Below are positions 35,884-48,912 of a stretch of DNA of 64,000 nt, piece after piece. The notes under the pieces are model-generated. The model was not told the origin of the DNA. It did no database searches and was given only the letters and a program-made list of their open reading frames with translations. The translations under genes and the position numbers were made by a program. The stretch lies in the NCBI GenBank assembly GCA_027625915.1, contig JANTQA010000047.1, positions 8,742,001 through 8,806,000 of the forward strand, in the 5' to 3' direction. Numbering within the stretch: position 1 is the stretch's first letter; each line of letters starts with the position of its first letter. The DNA comes from Anaeramoeba flamelloides. Lineage: Eukaryota; Metamonada; Anaeramoebidae.

Positions 35884-38800
35884 ATGAAAGTATATTTGCT
35901 TTGTTTATGCACTACACAAGTCAAATTTTATAAAATCTTAAAAGAAGCTGGTTATGATTTAACAAAGAAAAATGAATACAGATTAAATTTATTTCATATA
36001 ATATTTAGCAATGAAACCTTACCACCACTTGAATTATTAAACTATCTTCTCGAAAACAATTGTAACTTATATCAAAAAAACGTGTATGAAGAAACACCAT
36101 TTATAAAATTTTGCAAAAACAAACCAACAATTGAATTATTTAATTTTTTTATTGAAAACGGAATCAAATTAAATCAAAGATTTGGATACGACAAAAGAGC
36201 AATTCATTATTTATTTGAAAATCGACCAACAATAGAATTAGTCAAACATTTTGATCAATGCGGAGCAAAACTTCAAAAAAAGGATTTAATGAAAAAAAAT
36301 TTAATTCATTATTTAGCAGATAACAGCCAATTTGGGACGATTGAATTATTCGAATATCTAATTGATAAAGAAATTGATATTGATGAGAGAGATCATTATA
36401 AACAAACACCATTTCACATTTTGTGTTCAAACAAAAAACCTAAAATTGAAATCATTAATTTTTTTTTAGAAAAAGGAATAAGCATAAACGCAAGAGATCT
36501 GGTTGGCAAAACAGCTTTACATAATATATGTAGCCGTAATAATTTGACAATTGAAATATTGGAACTATTTATAAAATATAAGGTTAACATCAATGAAGTT
36601 TCGGACAGTGGTGAGAACGCACTTCATTATTTATTTAATAATAAAGAAATTCCCAGTATTGAATTGACTAATTATTTTAGAAAAAATGGTTTAAAATTCA
36701 CGAAAAAAGATAATCTTGGTAGAAATTTATTACACAAGTTATTTTCTAATAACCCCACAATTGATCTGATTAAAAATCTTTTAATAAATAAAGAGAATAA
36801 TAATAAGGATCATCACAGCAGTAACAAGAGCAATAACAATAAAGATTCAAGCGAATTAAATTGCTCAAAGGAATTACCTGAAATCATGCGAAACAAAGAA
36901 ACAACAAATACAGAAAAACCAACCATTGAAGAAAATAGTTCCATATCAAAAGAAGAAGAAGAAGAAGAAGAAGAAGAAGAAAATGGATTTTTATCATTAA
37001 ATGACCAAGACAGTTCAAAAAACACACCGTTGCATTATTACTGTAAAAAAAATAATTTTAATCTCGAAATCTTAAAATATTGTATTAAGAATTATAATTA
37101 TGATTTGAATATTGCAAATAACAAATTAGAAACAATTTTCCATTGCTTGTGTATAAGCAAACCAATTGAAATTGAAAAATTTAAATTCATAATTGAACAA
37201 AATATTGATATTACAACGGAAACCGAACTTTTACAAAATGGGTTACATCTTTTATGTGTACACAACAACCCCACAATTGAAATGTTAGAATTATTTAAAA
37301 ACAATGGATTCAATTTCAACAAACAAGATGAAAATGGCAACACTGCATTTCATTTATTATCTCAAAAAGAAAACGATAACAAACAAGAATTAGAATTATA
37401 TAATTATTTTTTAAAAAATGGATTTGATTTAAATATAAAAAATAATGAAAATTTAACAGTATTTTCGATATCATGCCACACACAAACATTTATCCAAGAT
37501 TTGGTACAATTATTACTAGACAATGGAGCCAACGTTAATGACAAATATGGAAATCATGCTAATATATTCTTTTATTTGATTGAATACCTACCGACCATCA
37601 CACTAGATATTATTGAGTTTTTTCTTAAAAATGGACTTGATTTGAATCAAATAAACGATGATGATGAAAACATTTTATTCAGATTATGTAAAAACTCAAA
37701 ATTAGATAGAAATATTTTAGAATTTTTAATTCAAAAGGGGGTTAATGTAGCACAAATAAATAAAGACGGGTACAATATTCTATATTATTATTGTAAAAAT
37801 TATTATGCAACAACTGAAATCTTAAAATTATTTTTAGACAATGGACCGAAGATCAGACAAACATATCGTATAGAAAATGATTTATTGTGTCAACTATTAT
37901 CCCAAGAAACGTTACCAACAATTGAAACTTTAGATTTTTTAAAAGACAATAATTATGATATGTCTTATGAATTACAAAATGAGACAACTTACTTGCAATA
38001 CATGTGCACGTTTCATGTACCTACAATACCACACGTCAAATACTTTTTAGATAATGGGGTTTTAATAAATGGCATAAACCGTATGGACGAAACAGCCTTA
38101 TATTTGTTATGCAATAAAACGATAAAATCAATCGAACTCTTAAATTTCTTTTTTGAAAATGGTGCCATCATTAATGGAAAACACTGCAAAGGGATGACAT
38201 GCCTACATTACCTTTGTAAAAATAATAAACAAACCATACAATCTTTATTATTCTTTTTAAAACATGATATAGACATAAACTGTACTACAGACAATGGGAG
38301 AAACATTTTACATTATTTATTTAAACAAAATATACCAATAAAGAAATACCTTTTATTATTTTTATTAGAAAATGGCGCAAATCCGAATCAGTTAGATAAT
38401 AAATCTAATTCACCTTTGCATTATTTTTGCAAATTTAATAAACCAAAACCTGAAAATATTACCATTTTATTGCACTTTGGTGCTAATTTTAATTTAAAGA
38501 ACAAGGACGGCAATACACCTTTCCACTTAATATTCAAAAATAAAATGGCTCTCGATTTAAATTTAATAGAATGCTTTTTAGAAAATAATATTGATTATAA
38601 AATTCGAAATGTAAGTAATTTTTTTTTTTTTTATTATTTACTATTTATATTTTATTTGCATACTTTATGAGATTTAAGGAAAAAAGTATTTTACCCACAA
38701 ATCCCCTAATGTATATAAACTCCATTTCAAAAATTGTTACTCACCAGAAATAATAAATTGAAATATATATATATTCTTTTGTATTCAAGAACAACTAATT

Positions 38801-41130
38801 ATTAAATCTTATTAATAATTCACTTATTAATCATTCTATACATATAAAAACCTAGTATTTAAAAAATTAAAAAAAAAAATAAAACCAAAAATAAAAAAAA
38901 AAGTTAGTCGAAAATTTTGAAATTTGCCTTAACAGATTTTTTATTACTAAATAGTAACTGAAAAAAAAAATAACAATAAGATTTTTTTTCAAACAATTAT
39001 CTGAATTTGAAAATACATTACACACACTCAATTTTTTTATTTATTATTTGTCTTTTTGAAGATCATTTTTTTTTTCAACATGATCTTTTTTTCAAAAAAA
39101 AAAAAAAAGAAAAAGATAAAAAAAAACATAAAAAGAAAAAGAAAAATTATTCAAAAAAAACAAAGAAATCAAAAAAAAAAAAAAATAGGATCTGATCAAA
39201 AAGAAAAAGAAAGAAGAAAAAGAAAAAAGAAAAAAGAAAAAGAAAAACAAAGGAAAAACTAAATTTGAAAAAGCAAAACAAAATTTTACTTAATTAGAAA
39301 AAATTATTCTGATATAAAAATTAGAAAATTTATTTTGATAAGAATACAGGAATAAATCCTCAAAAAATCACTTCCAATAGAATTATAAAGTGAGTCAAAT
39401 TTTTTGAAAAATGGTTCACATTATTTTCGACCTAAGTAAAAAAAAAAAAAACATTAAAATGATAAAATTGATCTGAAAAAGAAATTTTACAAAATTCGGG
39501 ACCCAAATAATAGGATTTTAACAACACTTTATTTTTTTTTCATTTTTCTGCCTTATAAAATAATTACCCTATTTCCTTATAATTTTTTTTTATTTGTGAG
39601 AGGAAATAAAAAAAAAAAATTGTGTTTTTTCGAATTTTTTTCAATAATTGGATTACTATTCGAAAAACTTGTTGAAGATTTCAATTTTATCGGTTTAAAG
39701 TTGAATTTTCAACTGATCAAAAACAATTGGAAACGTTGAAGATTTTTGGTGTTGAAATTTAAAAGGGAAATTCTCGTACAAAAAAAAAAAAATGAAAATG
39801 ATTTGTTTGAAAAAAAGTTCATTAGAATCATTTTTTTTTTTTTGTAAAACTTGTTTAACTTGTTTTTTTATTAATAATTCATGGACCCAATTATAATGAT
39901 TTTCTTTTCCACAAGATAAGACAAAAAAAAAAACGAAAAAGATGATAAATGAAGAAGAAAAAATGAAAAACAATTTCAATTTAGTAAAAATATAAGAAAT
40001 TATAAGTTCAAAAAGTTGAAAATATGGAAATTTATTTTGAATTATAAGGCTGTACTAATCAAATTCTAATATTTTGACACTAATTATCAAAAAAAAGCTA
40101 TCAAAAAAATACATCAAAACAAAATTCAAAGTTAAAATATTTTAATAAATATAAAAAATTTCTCAGAAAAAAACAAAGAGTGCTTTTTTTTTTCTTCCGA
40201 AAATCATTTTTTTAATGATTATCATTTCATTACAAACCAATGAATTTATTAAGATTTTATTTTGCAATTAATTCAGTAAAAAAAATTGATTTTGTTTACT
40301 TTAATGAAACCTTATTTGTATGAACTCGTTACTAATTTCAAAATTAGAACTGATAAAAATACCATTTAGAATTAAAAAAAAAAAAATCCCATAAGAATTA
40401 AAGACAAATAACTCTACAATTAAAATTTTTCTGGACTATTTTAAATGATTTTTTTTTTTTTTTTTTTTTGAATTATTTCTTCTTTATTATGACTATTATT
40501 ATTATTTTTTTTAACAATCAGAAGCGATTAAATTTAAATATTAATATTTTATATTTTGAAAGAATGTCTAAATAATTGACTTTGTAAAATGAAGTATCCA
40601 GAAACTATTTTTTAAAATAATAATAATAATCTTAAAAAAATGATAATAATATCAAATATAATTGATAAAGCTTAGGAAACAAATATTTTCACACATAAAT
40701 CTCTTATTGTATCCATCTATGTATATATTACTTTTTTTTCACTAAAAAATTTTTAAATTAAATATTTTATCGAAACTCCATTTCACTCAAAGTTTCTCAG
40801 CTAAAAATGAAAAATTCAATTTTTCTAAATCAACCTAACATAAGATTGTTTAAAAATAAGAGAAATAATAAACTTCTGATTAGAATTGATATTCACAAAA
40901 AAAAAAAAAATACCTGATCAAACTTAAAATTTTTGAAAAACAATAAAATGTTAAAAACAATTTTTGGCACCTTTATCTATGGAACTTTGGTGCAGAATTT
41001 CTAATTTTTTTTTTAAAATTAAAATTGTTGAATCATAGAGTTTATAATAGTAAATGCCTAAATTTTAAAAGAAATTACTTGGCTTAAATTTTCTTCAAGT
41101 TAATTTGAGTTTTATACATTTTTTTTTTTT

Positions 41131-41164
<34 letters not shown>

Positions 41165-43087
41165 AAAATTTGACTAAATCAAAAAGCAAAATACAAAAAA
41201 AAAAAATTGATTAAATTAGAAAAAATGATCGGATCTAAAAATTGAAAATTTATTTAGAGAAGAATAATTGATTAAACTTATAGAATTTGTTCTATTTATT
41301 CAATAAAAGTGGTCCTCTTTGACTGAAAAAGAGTTTATATTTGATGATTATAAAAAAAAAAAAACGCAGATATTTTATTATTATTATTATTCAAGGAGGG
41401 GTTGATAATTCCTCGTATTTACCGTTAGTTTTTTTTTAATTTGAGAAATAAAAAGAAAATTGTAGAAATTTTCTATTTTTATTTCAAAAATTAAAAAAAA
41501 AACCTTGGCACTCTACGGCACTCTACGGCACTTCCCGAATTCCTAAATTTTAATTAGAAATTTTAGTAAGGAATCAAAAATTCATCTATTACCCACGAGT
41601 GATAATAAATTTATTCAACCTTTTTTTGGGAATAATTTAAAAAATATTATTATTTTTGAATATATTAGATATATTAATTTTTTTTAATTCAGATAACCAG
41701 ATTTTATGATTATTTTCCTAGGATGGCAATTTCAAAGAAAAAAACCCAGATGTATTGATAATAATCAAAAAAAAAAAACATGAGAAGATATCATATATTT
41801 ATACTTTATCTGAGTTAAACCGACGTGTAATTTCGTGAAGAATTGACTTTAAAATTTGCGTATTCTCAATTTTGAATTATATTTTTCAATAGAATGTATT
41901 TTAAAACCGCATCCTAATTGTTTGTTTTTTGACAAGATTTTACATTTGGAGTTATGATGTAAATATTAATATAATATAAATCAAATATTTGTTTCAGATA
42001 CATTTTGTTAAAATAAAAAACTAGTAAATTAAAATTGGTATTTGTTTCCATGTCTCAAAAAATAAAATAATCATAAAAGAGAAAATTCACAAGAATCTTT
42101 ATCTATCTCACTTCGAAAAAAATCATATTCTACTTTTTATTAGAAATCAAAGGAAATTACACTGGAAACATTAAATATACTTTTCAGAAAATACAAGTAA
42201 ATTCTTTCTGAAATTATCTTAAATTGACAACATTAATTTTAAATTACAATAACATTTACAAACTCTTTCTTGAAAAAATGTTTAAAGTCAAAAAAAAACG
42301 AAAAGAAATCATTTTTAAAAACAAATTTTTTTGTTGTACTTTTATTATATTTACTTTCATTAATAAAACATACTTTCAAAAAAAAAAAAAACCAAATATC
42401 CTGAAAGATCTATCATTCCATTGTTCGAAAATAAGCCATTATTTTTTTTTCCGTTTTTCCCTTACTAAGCTGAATTTTTTTTATATTGGGAAGAAGATTT
42501 GTAAAGGAAAAGGGTAAAGTGCTTTCTTGTTAATATTGTGAAACACTGAAATACAAAAGTATGGGTAGCTTAAAAAAAAAACGAAAAAGCAAAGGCTAAA
42601 AAATACCAAAAGTTTAAAGCAAATACCAGATCAAAATGAAAAAAAGAAATTACAACAATTAAATAACTCTCCCAAATGAATTTTTACCATCAACTATCAA
42701 ACGAAACCAAATTAACCAAAAGTATAATGTGTGCGAATAGGGAGTTTTTAATTTAACAATAGCATTGTTTTTATTTTTAATTTTTTACCAAAGGCTTCTT
42801 ATAAACCCTTTTTATATTTCACCTTTTTCTTTTTTTTTTTCTTTTTTTGTTTTTTAAATTAAGATTTTTGTTTTTAATTTTTCAATCATAAAAAAAAATT
42901 GGGTGTGTCTTTCCCTTAAATAATTGTGAAATCTATGATTCTATGCCTAAATATCTGAAAGGTAATTTAAGTAAAATAGTACATTAGAGTGTGTAATTTA
43001 CACTTCTTCAATAATCAAAAAAAAAATAAATAAAAAATAAACTTTTTATCCTCTAAAAACTGATCATATTGATTTAAATATAAATAA

Positions 43088-43134
<47 letters not shown>

Positions 43135-44084
43135 TTAATATTTTATTTTAATCCAAATAAAAGAATAATTTAAAGTCTCCACAAGATCTTTATAACGATC
43201 ATTATTTCCAAAAATATAAAGATAATCTCAAAATAACAAGAGTACTGAAAAAAATATTTGAAATTAATTGGAATTGTATCAAAGAAAATTTTAAAGATTT
43301 TTTCAATAGAAAAGAATTTACAGATGATGAAATCAATGGTATAAAAATTCATACAAAATTAGTTGAATGGAGAACAAAAAACAAAATTGAACAAATAAAA
43401 CATGTTCTCAAGGATTATTCAAAAGACCATATCATGGATTTTTTAAAATGGGTTTATTATGATAAGAAACCTGTAATTGATAGTAACAAGGAAAATAACA
43501 ATAACCACCATTCTATTAATGATGAACAAAAAAAGGTCTCTTTTCCACAACAAATACCAACAGAAAAAATAACGAGTTTAGGGTCAATTAAGGTAAAGAA
43601 AAAGGAAAAAAATGAAAACAAAAATGTTAATAGGTGCATTAGTCTTCAAAAAATTGAAATATTTAATACAATTGCTTCTCAATTGGGAATAGATTTTGAT
43701 TACAAAAAATTCAATTTTGGAATTTCACTGAAGGAATTATACAATGATCAAACAACACGAGATTTTACAATTACTACAAAAAACAATAAGGTGGTCAAAT
43801 GCCATAAATTTATTTTGCAATGCCGAAGCGATTTATTTAGAGGGATGTTTTTAACAATAAGTAATTCAGAGATAAGTGCCGTTAAAGATTATTCTGGGAA
43901 ATCTGAAGAAACAATCAAGAAATTTATGGAATATTTATATACTGGTAGTTTTGATTTCGATTATAGTGATCCTATATTTCTTGAAGAAATTAACGATATT
44001 GTTGATTACTATCAATTAAATCCAAATTGTAATTTTGATTATTTGGTGAAAAAAAAATTATATTATCATTTTTATCATTGTTAA
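35884..44084 (+). CDS. ankyrin-repeat/BTB domain protein (two exons, 4.55-kb intron)
   Basis: Exon 1 (35884-38610) encodes about 909 residues made almost entirely of ankyrin repeats, roughly two dozen, of the form NxLHYLCKNNxPTIELLxFFLENG. They are broken at residues about 300-370 by an Asn/Ser/Glu linker with a run of Glu (GAA repeat). Exon 2 (43164-44084) encodes 306 residues: the end of the last repeat, a degenerate BTB-like unit (IKIHTKLVEWRTKNK...DFLKWVY), a Lys/Asn linker, and a BTB/POZ domain (VVKCHKFILQCRSDLFRGMF...DYSGKSEETIKKFMEYLYTG). The splice rebuilds an ankyrin consensus across the junction (DYKIRN|NNLKSPQDL), in phase 0. Total about 1215 residues. Such proteins act as adaptors, BTB domains often binding cullin-3 or dimerising. 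The N-terminus (MKVYLLCLCTTQ) looks non-ankyrin, so an upstream exon may exist. Confidence 0.8.
41395..41690 (-). repeat. decayed relative of the 5.6-kb retro-insert, carrying a hairpin module
   Basis: The + strand reads GGAGGGGTTGATAATTCC, then a hairpin module with linkers (41423-41534), then CCCGAATTCCTAAA and onwards. The same two flanks are contiguous at 5646-5692. The flanking sequence is a broken relative of the insert at 5632-6015. Confidence 0.6.
41423..41534. repeat. hairpin module (type A) with double linker
   Basis: CGTTAGTTTTTTTTTAATTT at the left, the inverse (AAATTAAAAAAAAAACC) at the right, then TTGGCACTCTACGGCACTCTACGGCACTTC containing a duplicated 11-bp linker. It sits precisely between two flanks that are joined in the 5.6-kb relative. 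Confidence 0.75.
43093..43128. repeat. (AT)n microsatellite
   Basis: An uninterrupted run of AT dinucleotides about 35 bp upstream of the predicted acceptor of the ankyrin-BTB gene. Confidence 0.95.
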
Positions 44085-44122
44085 TGAAGAGAGGTGATTC
44101 AACAAAATTTACACTTCTGTTT

Positions 44123-44301
44123 ACGGCACTCTGCGGCACTTGCCATTAGGGTTTTTTTTAATTTGAGAAATAAAAACCTCGGCACTTCACGTTAGGTTTT
44201 TTTTAATTTGAGAAATAAACCGAAAAAATATTTAATTTTCGGTTTATTTCCCAAATCAAAAAAAAAAAAAAAAAAAATAGGGACTCTACGGCACTTGACG
44301 G
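44123..44301. repeat. hairpin-module array just after the ankyrin-BTB stop
   Basis: Begins CGGCACTCTGCGGCACTTG, then a shortened type-A unit (CATTAGGG...AAACCTCGGC), then a full type-A palindrome (GTTAGGTTTTTTTTAATTTG ... CAAATC and an A-run), and ends GGACTCTACGGCACTTGACGG. It starts 39 bp after the stop codon at 44084, so the mRNA 3' end may contain it. Confidence 0.75.
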
Positions 44302-45559
44302 TTCTTTATGGAACTCTAAACTCGTCTTTAGAGCTTTTTATACTCACTATCATGTAGGTAAGATTATCACTCGTGGGGTAGATTTTCTTTAAAAAATAAA
44401 AAAATTAAAAATTAAATTAATTTTAAGGTTTTAGAATTTTTCTTTTTACAAAATAAATTATTTCGAATAAAGTGGGGAATTTTTTTTTACATTTAATCAA
44501 AAATCTTTTATTTTTTAGTGGGTCTATTCGTAAACTGGAAACATCAAGATTAAGTTAAATATGAATATTGATTGAATCGAAACCTATTGTATTTATTTTA
44601 AAATATCTTCATTGAAATATTTCCAAAAAATGAGAAAAAAAATAGCACCTTTTATGGGGAAAACAATTCACAAATAATTTTAATAAAAAAAAATGGCAAT
44701 ATTAAAAGGGCACCAGCAATCTGTTTAAGAATAAAATATTGTCATAAGTTTTACATTCTATTGGAAATTTTAATTGAGTTTATAACCCTTTAGGAAAATG
44801 ATTTTTTCCCACACAAAGAAATTGATAGTTCCAAACCACTTTTCACTCCTTGGAAAAGATTAAATAAAATCGATGTCAGAAATTTACATGTAGCTAAATT
44901 TTTTGATTTCAGTAATGTTTTACTAAAAATCAAATTGAATTATTATTAAGAATCAAAAAATAACTGTTAAAAATTTTTGATCTTTAAATAGTTGTATTTA
45001 GATTGTTTTTGAAAAGATATATTTTAAAATAACTTTGCCTTACTTTTTCGCAAATAGCTTATTCTTTATAGAAGAATGAAAATTTTTTTTTATTTAGATA
45101 TTGTTTATTTCTTTTTTTTTATTGAAGAAGTGTAAATTGTTCTCTAGATGTCATTATACTTAAATTTCCTTAAAGGGGATTTAATCAATTAAAATTATAG
45201 AATCCACGATTATTAATTAATGAAAATAATTTCAAACTATCCCAGTTTAAAATTAATTCATTTAGATTTATTTCTCACAATTTTTTTTGAAAAATTAATT
45301 TATTTTTTTTATAGGAAAGACATGCCCATAAAAAATGATTAATATTTTCTATTATTTTCTATTTTTCGTATTTTAAACATAAAGGAAAAAAATTATTTAA
45401 ATTTTTATTTATTAAAATAGCTATATTTATTTAAATAATTAGGAAATGTTCTGAATTTGAAAAATTATTCAGCTTGACTAATGACTTAATTATTTTTGTG
45501 TTAATAAATAAAGAATTTGTTTTTTTTTTATTATTTTAAAATATTATTGTAGAGAGTAG

Positions 45560-46010
45560 TCAAGTGCCTGGGTTTTCTTGAAGTTTTCTGTTTAATTTCT
45601 GTAGTTTTCTAGGTTTTTTAGAGGTTTTTTATTTTATTTGTGAAGTGTTCTTGTTTTTTGGGGGTTTTCTATTTTATTTGGAAAATCTATTGATTTTCCC
45701 AATAAATAATAAACTCAGTAAAAAAACCTAACGAAAATCTATTGATTTTATAAATAAATAGAAAACTCAAATAAAACCTAACGAAAATCGATCTCTTTTA
45801 CAAATAAACAGAAAATTAAAAAAGTCCTAACTGAAGTGTTGTATAGCGCCTAGGTTTTCCAGAATTCAAAAGAATAGATAAAAAACAAAAAACAAAATAT
45901 TCAATTTTTTTGTATTTTGTTATAGCTAACAATTATTTTCTCAATGTCTTCTATTTTTTTTTAAATGTGAACTATTTTGATTTTCCAAATAAAAGGAAAA
46001 CCCTAGAAAA
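45560..46010. repeat. degenerate hairpin-module array, reverse orientation
   Basis: Opens with CAAGTGCCTGGGTTTTCTTG, the inverse of the CCAGGCACTTG linker side. Several C-type units follow (ATCTATTGATTTT, AAATAAATAGAAAACTC, AAACCTAACGAAAATC repeated), then a B-type unit (GCGCCTAGGTTTTCCAGAATT). Modules are less complete than at 33 kb. Confidence 0.6.
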
Positions 46011-48164
46011 CATAACACAAATGGAGATAGTAGAACCTTACAACTCATTATATATGCGCTTATAGATTTCTTTTTTTTTTTTTATCTCGATATTATGTTT
46101 TGAATTCAGATTAATTTTATTATTTATTCTTTAATATAAATTTTTCTAAATTAGGCAAAAAGACTATTTTTTAATTTTAAATTTTTTTTTTTATTTAACT
46201 GTAATTATCATATTTTCAATTTTAAATTCTGTTTTGTAAATAAGAATTGGTCAAATTTTGTTTATTTTGTATTTTTTATAATTTATTTATTTTTCTTTAT
46301 TAGATTTGAAGTTGTATTCGCCATTTAAGGGGAAGATAATTAACTTAATATATTTTTAAAAAAAATATTCACCAAACTTTTTGTATAAATTTTTACTGTT
46401 TACCTTTTTTTATTCTTCTTTTTTAAGTTGTTTGAACCCCTCCTCGTTTTTTTGGTATTTGGAGGATAAGAAGATAAAAAAAGAATTTTAAGAATATCTT
46501 GTTTTTTTACAAATAGATCTAAAAATAACTTGATCTAGTAACACATTAACTGAAACAAACTGAACTCACTTAGGGTAACAAAAGTGAATGGATACAAACA
46601 TATACTAATTGAAAATTAAATGAAGCAAACTGAATTGAATTTTCTTTGTAATCCGCCTATCCAATATCTGACATGTATTAAGCTGTCGAGTTGGTATCTT
46701 GTAATGGGATTTAAGGAAATTAATTAGACGAAACTGATAAAAAAAATCTATTCAAAAATAATTATTAAAATAGTATAATATCAAAAAGAAAAATAATAGG
46801 AAAAAATTCTCATCTTTAAAAAACAACACTTTATAAATATATCTTGACTATAAAGTTCCAATTCTAAAAGGTGATACAGTACAATGTTTCATTTATCGAA
46901 CTGGTTGGCTAAGTTTTTCAAGATCTTAATTAAAATAAATTATACTAGTGAAATGGTAATTTTCTACATAAAAGAAAAAAGGAAAGAGAAGGAAAATAAA
47001 AAAAAATAAGGAAAAATACTTATTAAGTTCGATAAAAATATTCAAATTTAAAAAATTTCAAATTAATTTTAAAAGGTAGATTCTATTAAACATAGTGAAT
47101 TTCTTCAATTCACCCAATTAAATTCCTATTAGTACAAACAGGAAAGAAATATAATATTAAAGCCAATATACAATTTTTTTCAAAATGGTCCTTTGAACCT
47201 TCTGATTATATTTTTAAAAGAGATTCCAAATGAATAATTAAATTATCTCTCAAATATTTCGGTAATATTTTGTTTCTAATTATGAAATTCACAAAAAAAT
47301 TGTAAAAAAAATTAAAGGTTTATTATTTAAAAAATTAGAATCTTATAATTCTATTCTTTAGTAATCCGGTATCTTTCATTTTTTTTTGGTGATTCAAACA
47401 CTGAAAGTAAAGAATATATTGTTTTGAAATATTTTTTTTTTTTTTTCTTTTTTTCTTTTAGCTTCTTTTACATTTTCTTTTCTTTTTTCTTTCTTTGTGC
47501 ACCAGAACTTGATTAATTTTTTATACATTTTTCATGGGTATCATTTTGGCTAACTAATTTACTTTTTCTTTTTTCATCAATATAAAAAAAAAAAGGGTAA
47601 AACATAAAAATTTTCATTTCTTTAAATCCAATTGAATTGTTAGTCAAGTCATGATATCTGTTAGTATAAAAACCAACCAAAACAGTTAAAATAAATTTTT
47701 AAAAAATACAATAATTCATAAAATCTTATCAGGATATTTGTACAACAAATAAAATAATAATAATTTTCTTATATTGTAATAATTAGTACAATAAAATAAT
47801 TTAAGATTATTGTATTTTTTTTTATTTTTTTGATTTTAAATTTAAAAGTACAAGTTCATTTTTCTTGTTTTTTTTTAGCGTGGAAAAACTTTATTTGGGT
47901 AAAAAAAGAAAAATTGAATTTTATTATTCCATGATCAATATCTACAGATTCTAAAAAAGAGAAAGATTTATTCAAATTGAGAAAAAAATTTACAATTGCA
48001 CCAAATGGCCCACTCTGATTATGCTACTAACCTCTGACTGAAAAAGAGTATATATATTATTTTCAACCTTCAATGTATTTAGGGTATCATAAAGATTTCT
48101 TTTTCTTTACTGCATTTTTTGATCAATGAAGATTTTTAAAAATGAACTGTTTAACTTTCCAATG

Positions 48165-48705
48165 AAAACCCCAATTCAAAATTTGTAACACACCCAAATT
48201 CAATTTTATACAAAAAAAATCTTGTTTAATAAATTCTCTAAGAAATACCAAATTAGAACCATTTACTAATTGAAATGTTAATAATTGTTTCTGAATTACA
48301 ATAATCACAAAACAAAAAAAAAATACATATTATATACTAAAAAATCAAGAATGTTTTAAAAATTTTGGAAAGATAAAAAAAAAAGTGTATTGGTAAATTT
48401 ATTTAAATTCTATTAACAATTATTGATCAATCAAATAGTTTGATATCACCATTGACTCATTTTATTTGAGTTTTTCTGTTTTGAAGAACCCAACTTTTAT
48501 CTAATTACAATCCTTCAAAAAAAATATTTCTACCAAAACAAGTTACTTAATTCAAAAAATGAAATGAAAACAAAAAAAAAACTCAAAAGATGATCAATAA
48601 TGATTTTCATATTTTATAAAAAATCAAAATTATTTCCAATTTTGAATGAAATTGTTATTTTGATTTGTTTAACTGCTTTAACTGTGTGGAAAATATTGAA
48701 TTTTA
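48165..48705 (+). mobile_element. Tc1-like repeat (GGACAC family), copy 3
   Basis: Aligns with 61020-61580 through CCAAATTAGAACCAT, ACTAATTGAAATGTTAA, ACTAAAAAATCAAGAAT and ATTGATCAATCA, and with 2720-3241 more weakly. The ends are worn (AACTGTGTGGAAAATATTG at the right). Confidence 0.5.
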
Positions 48706-48912
48706 GTTTCTGATTTTGCCAAAAAAGTTTCCTTAAATGTATCAACATTAAATAAAAATATGAAAAAATAGAGAATTAACTTGTAATGCTGTATCTAGAA
48801 ATATTTTAAATTTTCGAATAGTTTGAAATAAAAGAAAAAAAAAAAATATATTCTTTTCTTATAACATTGTTTATTCAGATTTAAAAATATGGTGATTAAA
48901 AAAATTTAAATT

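Larger units (their letters stand above)
38611..43163 (+). other. giant intron of ankyrin-BTB gene
   Basis: Donor GTAAGTAA directly after the codon for Asn909, acceptor CCAAATAAAAG. It is 4553 bp and contains only A/T-rich sequence, poly-A runs, Lys-rich chance frames (39007-39262), a repeat containing one hairpin module (41395-41690), a small repeat (about 42890-43030) and an (AT)n tract at about 43093-43128 close to the acceptor. Confidence 0.65.
44085..48912. other. gene-free interval between convergent genes
   Basis: Separates the ankyrin-BTB gene (+) from the SH3-PH-RhoGAP gene (-), which converge. It holds two hairpin-module arrays (44123-44301; 45560-46010), a small repeat at 45110-45230 and a Tc1-like repeat copy at 48165-48705. 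The remainder shows nothing recognisable. Confidence 0.6.

Noticed and set aside
39007-39262. Lys-rich open frames in the ankyrin-BTB intron
   Set aside because: They come from A-rich simple sequence within an intron, have no domain and occur in two overlapping frames.
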